A DNA stretch of 64,000 bases, taken from contig JAGROY010000157.1 in assembly GCA_020439995.1 (NCBI GenBank), positions 1 to 64,000 on the forward strand. The letters run 5' to 3'. Below the pieces are notes generated by a model that worked only from the letters and a program-made list of their open reading frames with translations, was not told the DNA's origin and did not search any database. The DNA is from Verrucomicrobiia bacterium. Its GTDB lineage: Bacteria; Verrucomicrobiota; Verrucomicrobiia; Verrucomicrobiales; DEV007. Positions 17,295 to 26,572 of the stretch are shown piece by piece. Positions within the stretch are counted from its first letter, which is position 1. Each line of letters opens with the position of its first letter. Position numbers and translations under genes: made by a program.

Positions 17295-18290
17295 TTATTG
17301 GAAGCCTCCCACCGTGATCGCCGGACGGTCTTCCAGTTCGGCCACGATGGCCCCTTGCATAAAGGATTGTGCGGCAACATCGATGATGTCTTCGGCAAAT
17401 GCCCATGGCTTGGTGTGGACATACACGATGTCACCTGGTGCCAGCACTGGATCCTGCTCAGCACCACGCAGCACTGCCTTCAGGTTGATCACCTTCGACT
17501 GCGGTGCGGTCATGCTCCCGCGCACCAGCAGCACCCGATTCTTCCATGCCTTCTGGTTGTCGAATCCAGCGGCCATCGCCACCGCCCCAGTCACAGTGGT
17601 CGGCACGGACAATTGCACACGGCCAGGATTGCTCACGGCACCGAGCACGTAGGCTTCACGGTTCTGGTTCGAAGCAATGTAGATGTAGTCATCCGGTCGC
17701 AGAACAACATTGTGCCGCATGTCGCCCGCGTAGAGACGCTCTATGTCCACCGGCAATCGCTTGCCGTCACGCATGACAAAGGAGCGCTTCAGATCGGCGA
17801 GGTCATTCACTCCGGCACTCGACTCCTTTGACTCGAACCCTTTGCTGTTGGCGATCGCTTCCAGCAGTGTTGTCGTACGGTTGAGAGCGAACGTTCCCCG
17901 CTCACGGATGCTTCCGAGAATCGTGTAGCGCTTGCTTGCCAGCTGCACCGGTGTCACGATGAGTTTCGGCTCACGATGATAAACCGCCAGTGCCTGCTCC
18001 ATTTTCTCCCGCAGCTGCGGGACGCTCAAGCCAGCAGCGCGAATCTGCTTCGCTTGCAGATAGCTCACCGTTCCATCAGGCGAGATGGGTGACACTTGCT
18101 CCAGGCCTTCAGCACCGTGGAGTCGGAACCGCAGAGCATCCCCTGCTCCCAACTTGTAGGCACTGGACGTGTGGGACTTGCGCTGCTCCTGCACCGGGCG
18201 CGGAGTCTCGCTGACAGGGCCTGCGATGGCGGATACCACCATTGCAAGGCTGCCGAGCACCGTGGCGATTGTTCGAACGTTAGGATTCAT
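17295..18290 (-). CDS. Polysaccharide export protein, SLBB type (second paralogue)
   Basis: 331 residues starting MNPNVRTIATVLGSLAMVV, a cleavable signal without a lipobox. The Poly_export domain begins AYKLGAGDALRFRLHGAEG. SLBB repeats follow at YTILGSIRERGTFALNR and EAYVLGAVSNPGRVQLSV. The segment GDMRHNVVLRPDDYIYIA is closely similar to GDMRHNIYLQPGDYVFMP in the next gene, so the two are tandem paralogues. Codons upstream of 18290 are open but overlap the previous gene and do not look coding. It starts 7 bp after the stop of the chain-length gene. It may be a second, periplasmic or outer-membrane, ring of the same exporter. Confidence 0.88.
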   Translation of the reverse strand: MNPNVRTIATVLGSLAMVVSAIAGPVSETPRPVQEQRKSHTSSAYKLGAGDALRFRLHGAEGLEQVSPISPDGTVSYLQAKQIRAAGLSVPQLREKMEQALAVYHREPKLIVTPVQLASKRYTILGSIRERGTFALNRTTTLLEAIANSKGFESKESSAGVNDLADLKRSFVMRDGKRLPVDIERLYAGDMRHNVVLRPDDYIYIASNQNREAYVLGAVSNPGRVQLSVPTTVTGAVAMAAGFDNQKAWKNRVLLVRGSMTAPQSKVINLKAVLRGAEQDPVLAPGDIVYVHTKPWAFAEDIIDVAAQSFMQGAIVAELEDRPAITVGGFQ

Positions 18291-18297
18291 CGGCAGA

Positions 18298-20295
18298 TCA
18301 GGCTTTGCCAAACACGGGTTTGGAATGTGCGGACTCGGCCCGCAGAGGTGCACCGGACACGCCGGACAGCGTCGACGGCTCAGAACTGCGCTGCGCCTGC
18401 ATCTGGATAAACCAGCGCTCGATGGCAGACACGAACCGGCTGGCAAATCCCGGGCGCTCCTTCTGCACGAGAACGAGGCCTTCAGCATCTCCCAGAACCT
18501 GGTCGTAGACGCGGCTGAGTTCTTCCAGCTCGCTGGCATTGGACGACACCTGCGACGCGACAAGATAGTAACGCTCGATGTGCGGTGCCAGAGCAGCCAG
18601 TGTGGCGTCAGGATCGCTGGCCCACCGCACCAGCAGGATCGTGCTCGTTGGCAGACTGCTGGCAAAGTTGGCAAAGTTTTCGCCTGTGAGCTTTGCGATA
18701 TCGATCCGGCTCATCGTTTGATCCGTCGCGCTCGGGTCATAATCAGGCAGCGACTGCCCATTTGGCTGGATCCTCACTGGCTGGTGACTCACGTCAGCAA
18801 AGACAACGCGCTGCTTGCTGCCGCCACGTCCAAAAGATTCAAGCAGGCACTTCCAGAACTCAGACTCGCCGTCCACATCACCCACCACCGGAAAAAGGAA
18901 GCGGCGCTCTGGCAGAAACTTGAGAATACAGGTCACGGCGAAGTCATGAAGATTCGCGGTAAATCCTTTGCCACTGTGAAACATGAACTTTGGCAGAGTT
19001 GCTGAAGCAATTGCAGCCTGCATCGGCGTGCGCAGTTTTTTGCTCAGCACTTCTTTTAGAAAGATGAATGCCAGCGCAACTCCTGCTCCAAATACCAGGC
19101 CAAATCCTCCCAGCAAACCAGCTTTGAACCACCGGGACTTCTCCTTCACATTGGCAACGTGAGGAGAAGAGAAAAGCTCGACCGGACCGCCACTTTCCAC
19201 TGATGCGAAGAACTCTGCATCCTTGAGACGGGACTCGATCGTCGCTGCATTACTGACTTCCAGGTCAAAGCTGGAGCGAATGTTTGCAGTATTGATCGCC
19301 TGCTCAGAGAGCGACGCTGTTTCCGCATCCGCCTGCCCCATCATTCGCTCGTACTCGGCAAGGCTGGTCTCCAGCGTTTTGATCTCGTCCATCAAGGCTT
19401 TGGCCTGCGCATAGAGCGATGCCGGCACCATGTTCGAAAGCGATTCCAGCTGCACCTTGCCCGATGCAACCGCTTGCAATTGCTTGTCGATCTGATCGAT
19501 CTCCTGCTGCTTCCTGCGCACCGCCGGATGCTGATCAGTACGGCTCGCACGCAGCAGTGCAATCTCCTGCTGGAGCGGTGTGAGCACGGCCTGACTGAGA
19601 TAGACGCCGAGATTTTCTTTCTTGGTGAGTAACGCGACACGGGTATCCGCCCGCTTTGCCCGAAGTGCCTGCACTTCATTGAAGTGACCGCCGATATTCT
19701 CACCAGTGAGGATTCCGTGTTGCTCGGACGATCGTGCCCGCAGCGCATCTCCCGCTTCAGTCATGGCCTCCTGGCGGTGCTTGAGCTGAGTGCGAAACAG
19801 CGTTGCGGCTGCCAGGGCCTCTTCCCGCCGCTTTTCCGATGCGATGTCGATGATTGCCTGCGCATAAGTCGCAGCCAGTTTCAACGATGCCTCATCCGAT
19901 TCCTTCGAGTAGCCAGTCACCTCGTAAATATCCTCGCCGGATCCACTTTGAAATGTGACCAGGCTCTCGACATCTTCCAATGTCAGTCCTCCCATCATCT
20001 GCCCTGTTCGCTCGTAGACGGCAGGAGATTGTGCAATCAGCTCCAGCGCTTCACCGGTAAGAGGTCTGGGGCGATACGGCGCATCCTGTTCCAGTGACCA
20101 GTAAAGCGGTGCGCTCTCCTTTGCGATCTTAACCGGTGCAGTATAACTGTCGCCCAGGATCACGACGGCTGCCACCACTCCTGCAAGGGCGAAGATCAAA
20201 CCCGCCAACAGCCACAGCCATAGCTTTTCGATCGATGCCAGCAGCAGCCGGAATGGATCGAACGGAATAGGGAAATTGAATCGGTTGCGGTTCAT
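18298..20295 (-). CDS. Wzz/GNVR chain-length determinant with decayed tyrosine-kinase domain
   Basis: 665 residues. Transmembrane segment 1 is about residues 25-50 (LWLWLLAGLIFALAGVVAAV). A large periplasmic region with coiled coils covers about 55-385, and segment 2 lies about 388-414 (GLLGGFGLVFGAGVALAFIF). The GNVR region ends at the second segment, as in Wzc-type co-polymerases. The cytoplasmic part (415-665) aligns in order with a BY-kinase, but its P-loop is VVGDVDGESEFW (Lys replaced by Glu), no clear Walker B is visible, and the C-terminal tail has no Tyr cluster. It would set chain length without kinase activity. I use ATG 20295 (MNRNRFNFPIP). It is 61 bp downstream of the nucleotidyltransferase gene. 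Confidence 0.88.
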   Translation of the reverse strand: MNRNRFNFPIPFDPFRLLLASIEKLWLWLLAGLIFALAGVVAAVVILGDSYTAPVKIAKESAPLYWSLEQDAPYRPRPLTGEALELIAQSPAVYERTGQMMGGLTLEDVESLVTFQSGSGEDIYEVTGYSKESDEASLKLAATYAQAIIDIASEKRREEALAAATLFRTQLKHRQEAMTEAGDALRARSSEQHGILTGENIGGHFNEVQALRAKRADTRVALLTKKENLGVYLSQAVLTPLQQEIALLRASRTDQHPAVRRKQQEIDQIDKQLQAVASGKVQLESLSNMVPASLYAQAKALMDEIKTLETSLAEYERMMGQADAETASLSEQAINTANIRSSFDLEVSNAATIESRLKDAEFFASVESGGPVELFSSPHVANVKEKSRWFKAGLLGGFGLVFGAGVALAFIFLKEVLSKKLRTPMQAAIASATLPKFMFHSGKGFTANLHDFAVTCILKFLPERRFLFPVVGDVDGESEFWKCLLESFGRGGSKQRVVFADVSHQPVRIQPNGQSLPDYDPSATDQTMSRIDIAKLTGENFANFASSLPTSTILLVRWASDPDATLAALAPHIERYYLVASQVSSNASELEELSRVYDQVLGDAEGLVLVQKERPGFASRFVSAIERWFIQMQAQRSSEPSTLSGVSGAPLRAESAHSKPVFGKA

Positions 20296-20356
20296 GTATG
20301 TGTAGTGCCTGGTGTTATTGAAAAAACGTTCTTGATCGGAAACTTGGAGGAAGGGA

Positions 20357-21523
20357 TCAGCTGTAGCGACGCCACCAGTCTTCATAGGCTGGCTGCCAGT
20401 CATGTGGTGAAGGCGGATCATCAGGGTAGACCCGGAGCCCTGGAATCAGTTTGAGCAAGGCTGTGGAACTTTCGGAATCGTGGCTGAGCAAGTGACACAA
20501 CGCGCGAATCAATGCTCCACGGGGGTAGTCGAAAATGGGGCGTAAGCAGGCACCGTGAAACAAAGAATCACGGAACGCGATTCCCAGTGCCTTCCATCTG
20601 GGGATGCGTGGAAAAATTCTACCGGGTTGATTTGCGTAGGCAGTCAACGACTCGAACTGACACCCGAGGCGACTCGCTTCCAATTCGAGAAAAACGGACT
20701 GCCAGCGATCGACAAGCGCATCGTTCTCAGCAAGCATCATCTCCCAGCTCATCACGTTGATGTGAGGCCGCTTCTTGAAGTTCACCGCATCCTCATAGGC
20801 AGGCAGAAGTAGCTCGATCCATGGATCGGAAGCCGCGAGATTCTTAAACCGATTCAGCCGCTCGTCTACAGAGCTGGTATACTGACCTCGTGTGGCTAGA
20901 ATCGCATCTCCGAGAGCAAGCGCGCACTTCTGGTGATTGCGCTGGATAAAGCTCACATCGCGCCCCAGCTCAATAGCACAGCGTGCAAAGTAGAGACCCG
21001 AAGCGCGATTCCACAGCAGCCGTGTTGCCTCTTCTCTGGAAATCCGGGTCGCATCTATCGAGCCGGCAAACTTCCGCAAGAAATCGACTCCCCAGATCAC
21101 CTCGTATCCGGAGATCAGATCGTAGAACATCATGCTGGTGCTGGGTTCAGTCCCCAGATCCGACTCGGTCAGGCAGGTGAACTCAACGTCGATTCCCAGA
21201 CGGTGGGATTCACGCTTCTCGATTTCGCGCAATACCTCGTCGGTGGCCGGGTCTCCCTTGCGATGGCAGAAAGCAAAATAGTCGAGATCGTTGTAAAGCG
21301 AACGGCTGCCATCCGGACGCAGCAGCAATCCACCTTCTCCACGACCATAGCTGCCCCCCAGCACAATGCTCCGAATATTGCCCGCCGCGAGCGGTCTCGA
21401 TTCCAGCACCTCCCGCAACCGCTGAAAATGCTGCCGCAGTTCTACTCTCACCGGTTCGCAGTCTTCTACGAAGAACTGGCGGCGATCGTCTGCGGTTGGT
21501 CTGTCTATTACTAGGGATGACAT
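20357..21523 (-). CDS. Nucleotidyltransferase-fold protein (MNT type)
   Basis: 388 residues. The N-terminal third has the minimal nucleotidyltransferase motif: VLGGSYGRGEGG, then about 15 residues later the metal-binding NDLDYFAF, and a third acidic strand in GIDVEFTCL. This hG-Gs...DxD layout is shared with aminoglycoside nucleotidyltransferases and MNT antitoxins. The rest, about 230 residues, is mostly helical and matches no domain I know. The substrate could be a sugar, a lipid-linked glycan or a protein. It is the first minus-strand gene from the divergent promoter region and is probably co-transcribed with the export genes. Confidence 0.72.
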   Translation of the reverse strand: MSSLVIDRPTADDRRQFFVEDCEPVRVELRQHFQRLREVLESRPLAAGNIRSIVLGGSYGRGEGGLLLRPDGSRSLYNDLDYFAFCHRKGDPATDEVLREIEKRESHRLGIDVEFTCLTESDLGTEPSTSMMFYDLISGYEVIWGVDFLRKFAGSIDATRISREEATRLLWNRASGLYFARCAIELGRDVSFIQRNHQKCALALGDAILATRGQYTSSVDERLNRFKNLAASDPWIELLLPAYEDAVNFKKRPHINVMSWEMMLAENDALVDRWQSVFLELEASRLGCQFESLTAYANQPGRIFPRIPRWKALGIAFRDSLFHGACLRPIFDYPRGALIRALCHLLSHDSESSTALLKLIPGLRVYPDDPPSPHDWQPAYEDWWRRYS

Positions 21524-21676
21524 GGATTCAATCGAGCAAAAATGGTTAAGGAATCTTTATTAAAATTCGTGTCCTTGCTGTTCCTTTCCCTACAATATGA
21601 TTTTTATAGTTTGAGTTGCAAATTAAATTATTAAGAATTAGACTCTCTATAGAAAAAACTATCATATTTTTCACAA
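21524..21676. promoter_or_regulatory. AT-rich divergent promoter region of the polysaccharide locus
   Basis: A 153-bp gap between the start codons of the minus-strand nucleotidyltransferase gene and the plus-strand phosphatase-superfamily gene. It is far more AT-rich than the neighbours (for example TTTTTATAGT at 21601 and AAATTAAATTATTAAGAATT near 21620). It must hold promoters for both arms. ATAGTTT (21606-21612) and AAACTAT (21656-21662) form an inverted pair 43 bases apart. I cannot assign -35/-10 boxes with confidence. Confidence 0.55.
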
Positions 21677-22891
21677 ATGAGAGGATTTCAACAAGAACAA
21701 CTCGATCTCTTTATCTTCGTGGATGCGCTGGGCTGGCGGATCGTCGAGGAATATGGCTTTTTGTCGGACGAACTGCCGGACCAAGAGCCGTGCGACACGG
21801 TCTTCGGGTATTCATCCGCTTGTGATCCCTCCATCCTCACTGGGAAGCTTCCTCAGGAACACGGCCACTTCTCCTGCTTCCTTAAGGCCGAAAACAAGTC
21901 AGCCAGTCCGTTTGCAAGCTTGGGAAAACTCGGCTGGCTGCCTGAACTGGTTGCCGGCCATCATCGCCTGCGCAGCCGCCTGAGTAGAATGCTGGCGAAA
22001 AAGCTGGAGTACACTGGCTACTTTCAACTCTACAGCGTCCCGTTCAGCTGCCTTCCCTACCTGGACTATACCGAGAAGAACGACATCTACGCACCGGGCG
22101 GTATCATCAATGGTAACGCCACCGTCTTTTCCCACTGGCAGGCAAGCCGCAAGCCATGGTTCCGCTCGGACTGGCACCAGTCCGACAAGATGAATATCGC
22201 CCAGGTTCGGAATAAAATCGACCAGCAGTCGATCCAGCTGGGCTACCTGTTCACATCAGGTCTGGACGCGGCGATGCACCGCCACGGCACGAAGGGAGTA
22301 GGCACCAGTGACGCGATCGATTGCCTGGAGCAGCAAATTCGCGATTTATTTGAGCTGGCATCACGGCGATACAAAGACGTCCGCTTCCATGTATTCAGCG
22401 ATCACGGGATGACGAACACGGTCGATACTTCAGACTTGATGCCGCGCTGGGAAAAAGAAACTGGCCTTCGGTACGGCGCCGACTACGTAGCGGTATGGGA
22501 TTCAACCATGGCCCGGTTCTGGTTTGACAACGAGCACGCAAGAGAGCGGGCTATTCGTAAACTGGAGCAGGAGAAAGATGGATACATTGTGAGAGAAGAC
22601 CAGCTGGCACAGTGGGGCTGCAAGTTTGAGGATCATCGCTACGGCGAATTGTTCTACCTGCTCAATCCCGGCGTTTTATTCGTGCCCTCTTTTATGAACC
22701 AGCGCTTTGTGACTGGCATGCACGGTTATGCGCCGGAGCATCAGGACTCAAAAGCATGCTGGCTGACCAATGCCGAACTGGAGAGCCATCCCCGGTCGAT
22801 CGATAAAATTTTTGATGTCATGGTGAACGCCTCCGACAGACCGGAAAAAGCCGCTTCACAGGTTTCAAAATCAACAGTTACCGTATCATGA
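21677..22891 (+). CDS. Alkaline-phosphatase-superfamily hydrolase
   Basis: 404 residues of the alkaline phosphatase/phosphodiesterase superfamily. The first metal-ligand Asp is in LFIFVDALGWR, the nucleophile Ser/Thr region is GYSSACDPSILTGKLPQEHG, and the second metal site is HVFSDHGMTNTVDTSD, with HGYAPEHQD further on. It has no signal peptide, so it should act in the cytoplasm, perhaps on a nucleotide-sugar, polyprenyl-phosphate or other phosphodiester. The gene overlaps the next (ATGA), so the two are translationally coupled. The start ATG at 21677 has no obvious ribosome site. Substrate is unknown. Confidence 0.83.
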   Translation: MRGFQQEQLDLFIFVDALGWRIVEEYGFLSDELPDQEPCDTVFGYSSACDPSILTGKLPQEHGHFSCFLKAENKSASPFASLGKLGWLPELVAGHHRLRSRLSRMLAKKLEYTGYFQLYSVPFSCLPYLDYTEKNDIYAPGGIINGNATVFSHWQASRKPWFRSDWHQSDKMNIAQVRNKIDQQSIQLGYLFTSGLDAAMHRHGTKGVGTSDAIDCLEQQIRDLFELASRRYKDVRFHVFSDHGMTNTVDTSDLMPRWEKETGLRYGADYVAVWDSTMARFWFDNEHARERAIRKLEQEKDGYIVREDQLAQWGCKFEDHRYGELFYLLNPGVLFVPSFMNQRFVTGMHGYAPEHQDSKACWLTNAELESHPRSIDKIFDVMVNASDRPEKAASQVSKSTVTVS

Positions 22892-25251
22892 AACGTGCCC
22901 TAATTGATCTAGCGAAGAATTGGACCACCCCAAGCTTGCCCGAACCCGACAAGGAAAGCCTGCCCCTGACAGCCGACGAAAAGGCAACGCTGACAGCACT
23001 CTACAGCATCATAACAGACGACGGCAGCGCTGATGAGGCTATTGCATTCATGGATCGGCGGATAGCGTCCGATAACCGGTATCTGGAAGTCTATAAAGAA
23101 GCTGCGAACCTGGCCAAAATGGCAGCTTCGGAGCTTGGAGGCACGGCATTCCGCGATCTTCCGCAGGACAAGCAGAACCAGGCTCTGGAACTTCTGCTGA
23201 AAGACTACGTCCACCCCGACCGGGAGCCCACGTGGAAGCGGAGTGCGCGCCTTACCGGACTGGCGAAAGACCAGCTGTTCAGCTCCGCTGTTAAGAAGCG
23301 CCTGCGCAATTTCGTTGTGCGCGAGTTTCTTCAGAATCACTATTCTGGACGCCGTGGCTGGGAACTGGTCGGCTACAAGAGCTTTCCAGGCTCCCCAGTC
23401 GAAGAGACTCCTGAAGTCGAGCTGCAGAAAGTCGAACAGCGCAAGTATTCGATCGCACTCCACCTCAGTGACGGCACCATTGAAGCATGGACGCCTGAGG
23501 AGTTCATCAAAATGTCGGCGACTGGTGTCCCGTCTAACATTCCGGTCAAATCTGGCCGTCAGTCGGCTACGATCAACGCTGCAGCGAAAAACGAATGGCT
23601 GCAGGCTGCTGCCAGCTGCGCAAAAGACAGTGCCCCGGCCCGCGATTGCGACCTTACTGAGTTTGATTGCATCATCGTTGGATCCGGCCCTGTGGGTGCC
23701 GCAGCTGCAGATGTTCTCGTCCGCGCAGGTATGACAGTTGCAATGTTAGAGTCTGGCGAAAAACCAGAGCGCAACCGCTTCAATGTCATGGAGCGCAGCC
23801 TGGACAACAGCGTCGCCTGGGACTTTGAACCATGGCAGTATGAGATGAACGGTGACGATTTGAAATTGAACACCTTCGCCGTTCGTAAAGTAGGCGGCAG
23901 CTCACTGGCGTGGGGGGCCGTGTGCCCGCGCTTTCTTGAGAACGATTTCCGCTTGCAGTCGCTCTACGGCGTTGGGATGGACTGGCCCATCAACTACGCT
24001 CAAATGGCTCCAGACTACCTGGCCGCTGAACGCTTCATGGGCGTCTCCGGACACGACGACAATCCTTTCCTTCCAAAGCGCGAGGCCCCCTTTCCAATGG
24101 AAGGGTTCGACATGAGCGATTCCGATCTGCTGGTGAAAGAGGCCTGCGACAAGCTTGGCATCCAGCTCCACTCGATCCCCACCGCCCGGAATACGAAAAC
24201 GTATCAGGGCAGATCAAAGTGCATCAACTACTCTCTCTGCCGCGCATGCCCGGTAGGCGCGATGTATTCCTCGGATCAAACGGTCGACCGGTTGCGTGAG
24301 TTCGAAAACTTCCATCTGATCACCAAAGCTCACGTCCGCAAAGTCATCGTGGGTGCAGACAACAAGATCGAAGGCGTTCGTTTTCACGACGGCAAAGGAC
24401 ACGAGCGCACCCTGCATGCCGAGCATGTCATCATGGCGGCACAGGCAGTTGAGAATGTCAGGATTTTATTGAGTTCCAGAACCTCAGCCTTCCCAGACGG
24501 CGTCGCGAACAGCTCCGGCCTGCTGGGCAAGTATCTGACGGAGCACATGAAGTTCTATGTCATGGGACGCGTCCCGCACAGGCTCAGCCCGCACTTGCGC
24601 GGTTACGAAACGGCGGCATCCCAGCAGTTTCAGGATCACCCCAATCGTGACAAAATCGCAGGCGGGCGCATCATCGTCCGTGAGAACGCCGGGCCGGTTC
24701 CGCTCGACCTTGCCCTTCGATCCGGCAAGTGGGGACGTGCGCTCAAGGACGAGATCCAGCAGACCTTCGGCAGCTTTGTCACGCTCGGCGCATTCATGGA
24801 ACAACTGCCCTACGAAGACAACTGCATCGACCTTTCTCCTACCGTCAAGAACGCTTTCGGCGATCCTGCTCCACGCATCAAGTTCGACCTGATGCGGGGC
24901 TATGAGAAGCGCGGCTATCGTATGATGAAAGGCAAGCTCACCACCATTCTCAACGAACTCGGTGCCGAAGACATTCGCGAGATCATGCCGCCGTCAGTGG
25001 GTGGGCACTACATGTGTTGCCACCGCATGGGCAACAGCATTGAAGATTCAGTCGTCAATTCATATTGCGAGGCTCACGACGTTCAGAATCTTTATCTCGC
25101 TGGCAGCGGCTCGTTCACGACTGGCGGCATCAGCAATCCTACGCTCACCGGCGTGGCACTCGCACTCCGCACTGCGCGCAGAATCACTGAGCGCCAGCAA
25201 TCATTCTCATCTCCAACCGCGGCCAAAGAACTCGCAACCGCAGCCCTCTAA
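22888..25251 (+). CDS. GMC-family oxidoreductase with fused gluconate-dehydrogenase-subunit-3-like N-terminus
   Basis: 787 residues. Residues about 25-130 (LPLTADEKATLTALYSII and on to LPQDKQNQALELLL) resemble the gluconate 2-dehydrogenase subunit 3 family. The FAD Rossmann motif IIVGSGPVGAAAADVLVRAG starts near 260; KVGGSSLAWGAVCPR and the C-terminal LYLAGSGSFTTGGISNPTLT complete a GMC dehydrogenase. Cys445, Cys451 and Cys454 form CX5CX2C (CINYSLCRACP). The protein would oxidise an alcohol on a sugar or cyclitol. There is no Tat or Sec signal, unlike secreted gluconate dehydrogenases, so it is probably cytoplasmic. The DegT aminotransferase follows after 37 bp, suggesting oxidation and then transamination. 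Confidence 0.85.
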   Translation: MKRALIDLAKNWTTPSLPEPDKESLPLTADEKATLTALYSIITDDGSADEAIAFMDRRIASDNRYLEVYKEAANLAKMAASELGGTAFRDLPQDKQNQALELLLKDYVHPDREPTWKRSARLTGLAKDQLFSSAVKKRLRNFVVREFLQNHYSGRRGWELVGYKSFPGSPVEETPEVELQKVEQRKYSIALHLSDGTIEAWTPEEFIKMSATGVPSNIPVKSGRQSATINAAAKNEWLQAAASCAKDSAPARDCDLTEFDCIIVGSGPVGAAAADVLVRAGMTVAMLESGEKPERNRFNVMERSLDNSVAWDFEPWQYEMNGDDLKLNTFAVRKVGGSSLAWGAVCPRFLENDFRLQSLYGVGMDWPINYAQMAPDYLAAERFMGVSGHDDNPFLPKREAPFPMEGFDMSDSDLLVKEACDKLGIQLHSIPTARNTKTYQGRSKCINYSLCRACPVGAMYSSDQTVDRLREFENFHLITKAHVRKVIVGADNKIEGVRFHDGKGHERTLHAEHVIMAAQAVENVRILLSSRTSAFPDGVANSSGLLGKYLTEHMKFYVMGRVPHRLSPHLRGYETAASQQFQDHPNRDKIAGGRIIVRENAGPVPLDLALRSGKWGRALKDEIQQTFGSFVTLGAFMEQLPYEDNCIDLSPTVKNAFGDPAPRIKFDLMRGYEKRGYRMMKGKLTTILNELGAEDIREIMPPSVGGHYMCCHRMGNSIEDSVVNSYCEAHDVQNLYLAGSGSFTTGGISNPTLTGVALALRTARRITERQQSFSSPTAAKELATAAL

Positions 25252-25288
25252 CCCAATTTCAAGCGTAAATCTCAGTTTTAAGACAGGT

Positions 25289-26569
25289 ATGACCGATTCA
25301 CTAGCAATCCAAGGCGGTGCCCCCCTTCGTCAGGAACCTTTTCCAGAATGGCCTATTTTCGGCGACCTTGAGCGCGAAGGGTTGATGAGGGCGCTTGAGA
25401 GTGGACACTGGGGTGGAGAAGGCCCGATAGAAGCGGAATTCTCCCAGCAATTCGCCACCTTCTGCGGTGCCCGCCACGCCATCTGTGTGGCCAATGGCTC
25501 GATAACACTCGAACTCATCTTAAAGGCACTGGGGATCGGCCCCGGCGATGAAGTAATCGTGCCCGCGCTCACCTGGCTGGCAACGGCCTGGGCTCCACTT
25601 CAAGTTGGAGCGACACCGGTTTTCGCCGACATCAGCGCGGACGACTGGTGCATTGATCCCAACGATGTCCGGAAGAAAATCACATCCAGGACGAAGGCAA
25701 TCATTCCCGTGCATCTCTACAGTCAGATCGCTCCGATGACCCAGTTGCTGGAGATCGCCAGGGAGCATCGACTCCACTTGATTGAAGACTGCGCGCACAC
25801 CCACGGCTCTGAGTGGGAAGGCCAACCCGTCGGTGCAATCGGCGATGCGGGCTCATTCAGCTTTCAATCATCAAAAGGGATGACTGCCGGAGAAGGCGGC
25901 GCTGTCGTCACCAACAGCGATCACCTTGCCGATTTGATTTTTGGCCTGAAGAACTGCGGTCGCCGCCGCATCCCTGACTCCCCTGCGACCTTCGGAAGCA
26001 ACAACCGCATGACGGAATTCCAGTCCGCTGTTTTGATCGGCCAGCTCCAGCGGCTGCCATCCCTGATGGAAACCCGCGCGGAGAACATCAATTACCTCAG
26101 GGAAGCACTGCGCACCGTCGATGGGGTCAAAGTGCTCGAGCCAAAGAAGGAAGTGACCCGCCAGGGAATGTACTGCCTGTCAGTCGCAGTCGACGACCGA
26201 GCATTCGGCGGAATGCCGCGTGACCTCATGGTAGACACTCTCCAGGCAGAGGGCATTCCCGTGACTCCGCCATATGATGTCGTTTACCGTTCAACATTGT
26301 GGAAGCCGTCGGAGAAACTCTGGAAATTCGCGCCCGACAAGAATCCGCGGAAGGAGCTGGGCCTCGACGCACATTGTCCGATCTCCGAACAAGTCTCGCT
26401 GCACACAGGACTGGCTTTCAATCATCGCATGTTCCTTGGAACCAAGAAGGACATGGACGATATCGTCGACGCATTTCTGAAGGTCCAAAAGCACGCGGAT
26501 GACATGCGCTGGAAATCACTCAACAAGAAGTTTCGCCTCGCGACACGGAAGGTTCTGGGAAAAATCTAG
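25289..26569 (+). CDS. DegT/DnrJ/EryC1/StrS-family PLP aminotransferase
   Basis: 426 residues. The opening LAIQGGAPLRQEPFPEWPIF and ALESGHWGG resemble the StsC/AHBA-synthase group that aminates cyclitols and related ketones. The internal aldimine Lys196 lies in FSFQSSKGMTAGEGG, and LIEDCAHTHGSEW holds the cofactor-binding Asp. It would transfer an amino group to a keto-sugar or keto-cyclitol. I start at ATG 25289; open codons upstream overlap the GMC gene. It follows the GMC oxidoreductase by 37 bp and precedes the GH9 gene by 3 bp. The oxidoreductase/aminotransferase pair recalls amino-group installation in aminoglycoside pathways, but the product here is a guess. Confidence 0.9.
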   Translation: MTDSLAIQGGAPLRQEPFPEWPIFGDLEREGLMRALESGHWGGEGPIEAEFSQQFATFCGARHAICVANGSITLELILKALGIGPGDEVIVPALTWLATAWAPLQVGATPVFADISADDWCIDPNDVRKKITSRTKAIIPVHLYSQIAPMTQLLEIAREHRLHLIEDCAHTHGSEWEGQPVGAIGDAGSFSFQSSKGMTAGEGGAVVTNSDHLADLIFGLKNCGRRRIPDSPATFGSNNRMTEFQSAVLIGQLQRLPSLMETRAENINYLREALRTVDGVKVLEPKKEVTRQGMYCLSVAVDDRAFGGMPRDLMVDTLQAEGIPVTPPYDVVYRSTLWKPSEKLWKFAPDKNPRKELGLDAHCPISEQVSLHTGLAFNHRMFLGTKKDMDDIVDAFLKVQKHADDMRWKSLNKKFRLATRKVLGKI

Positions 26570-26572
26570 CGC

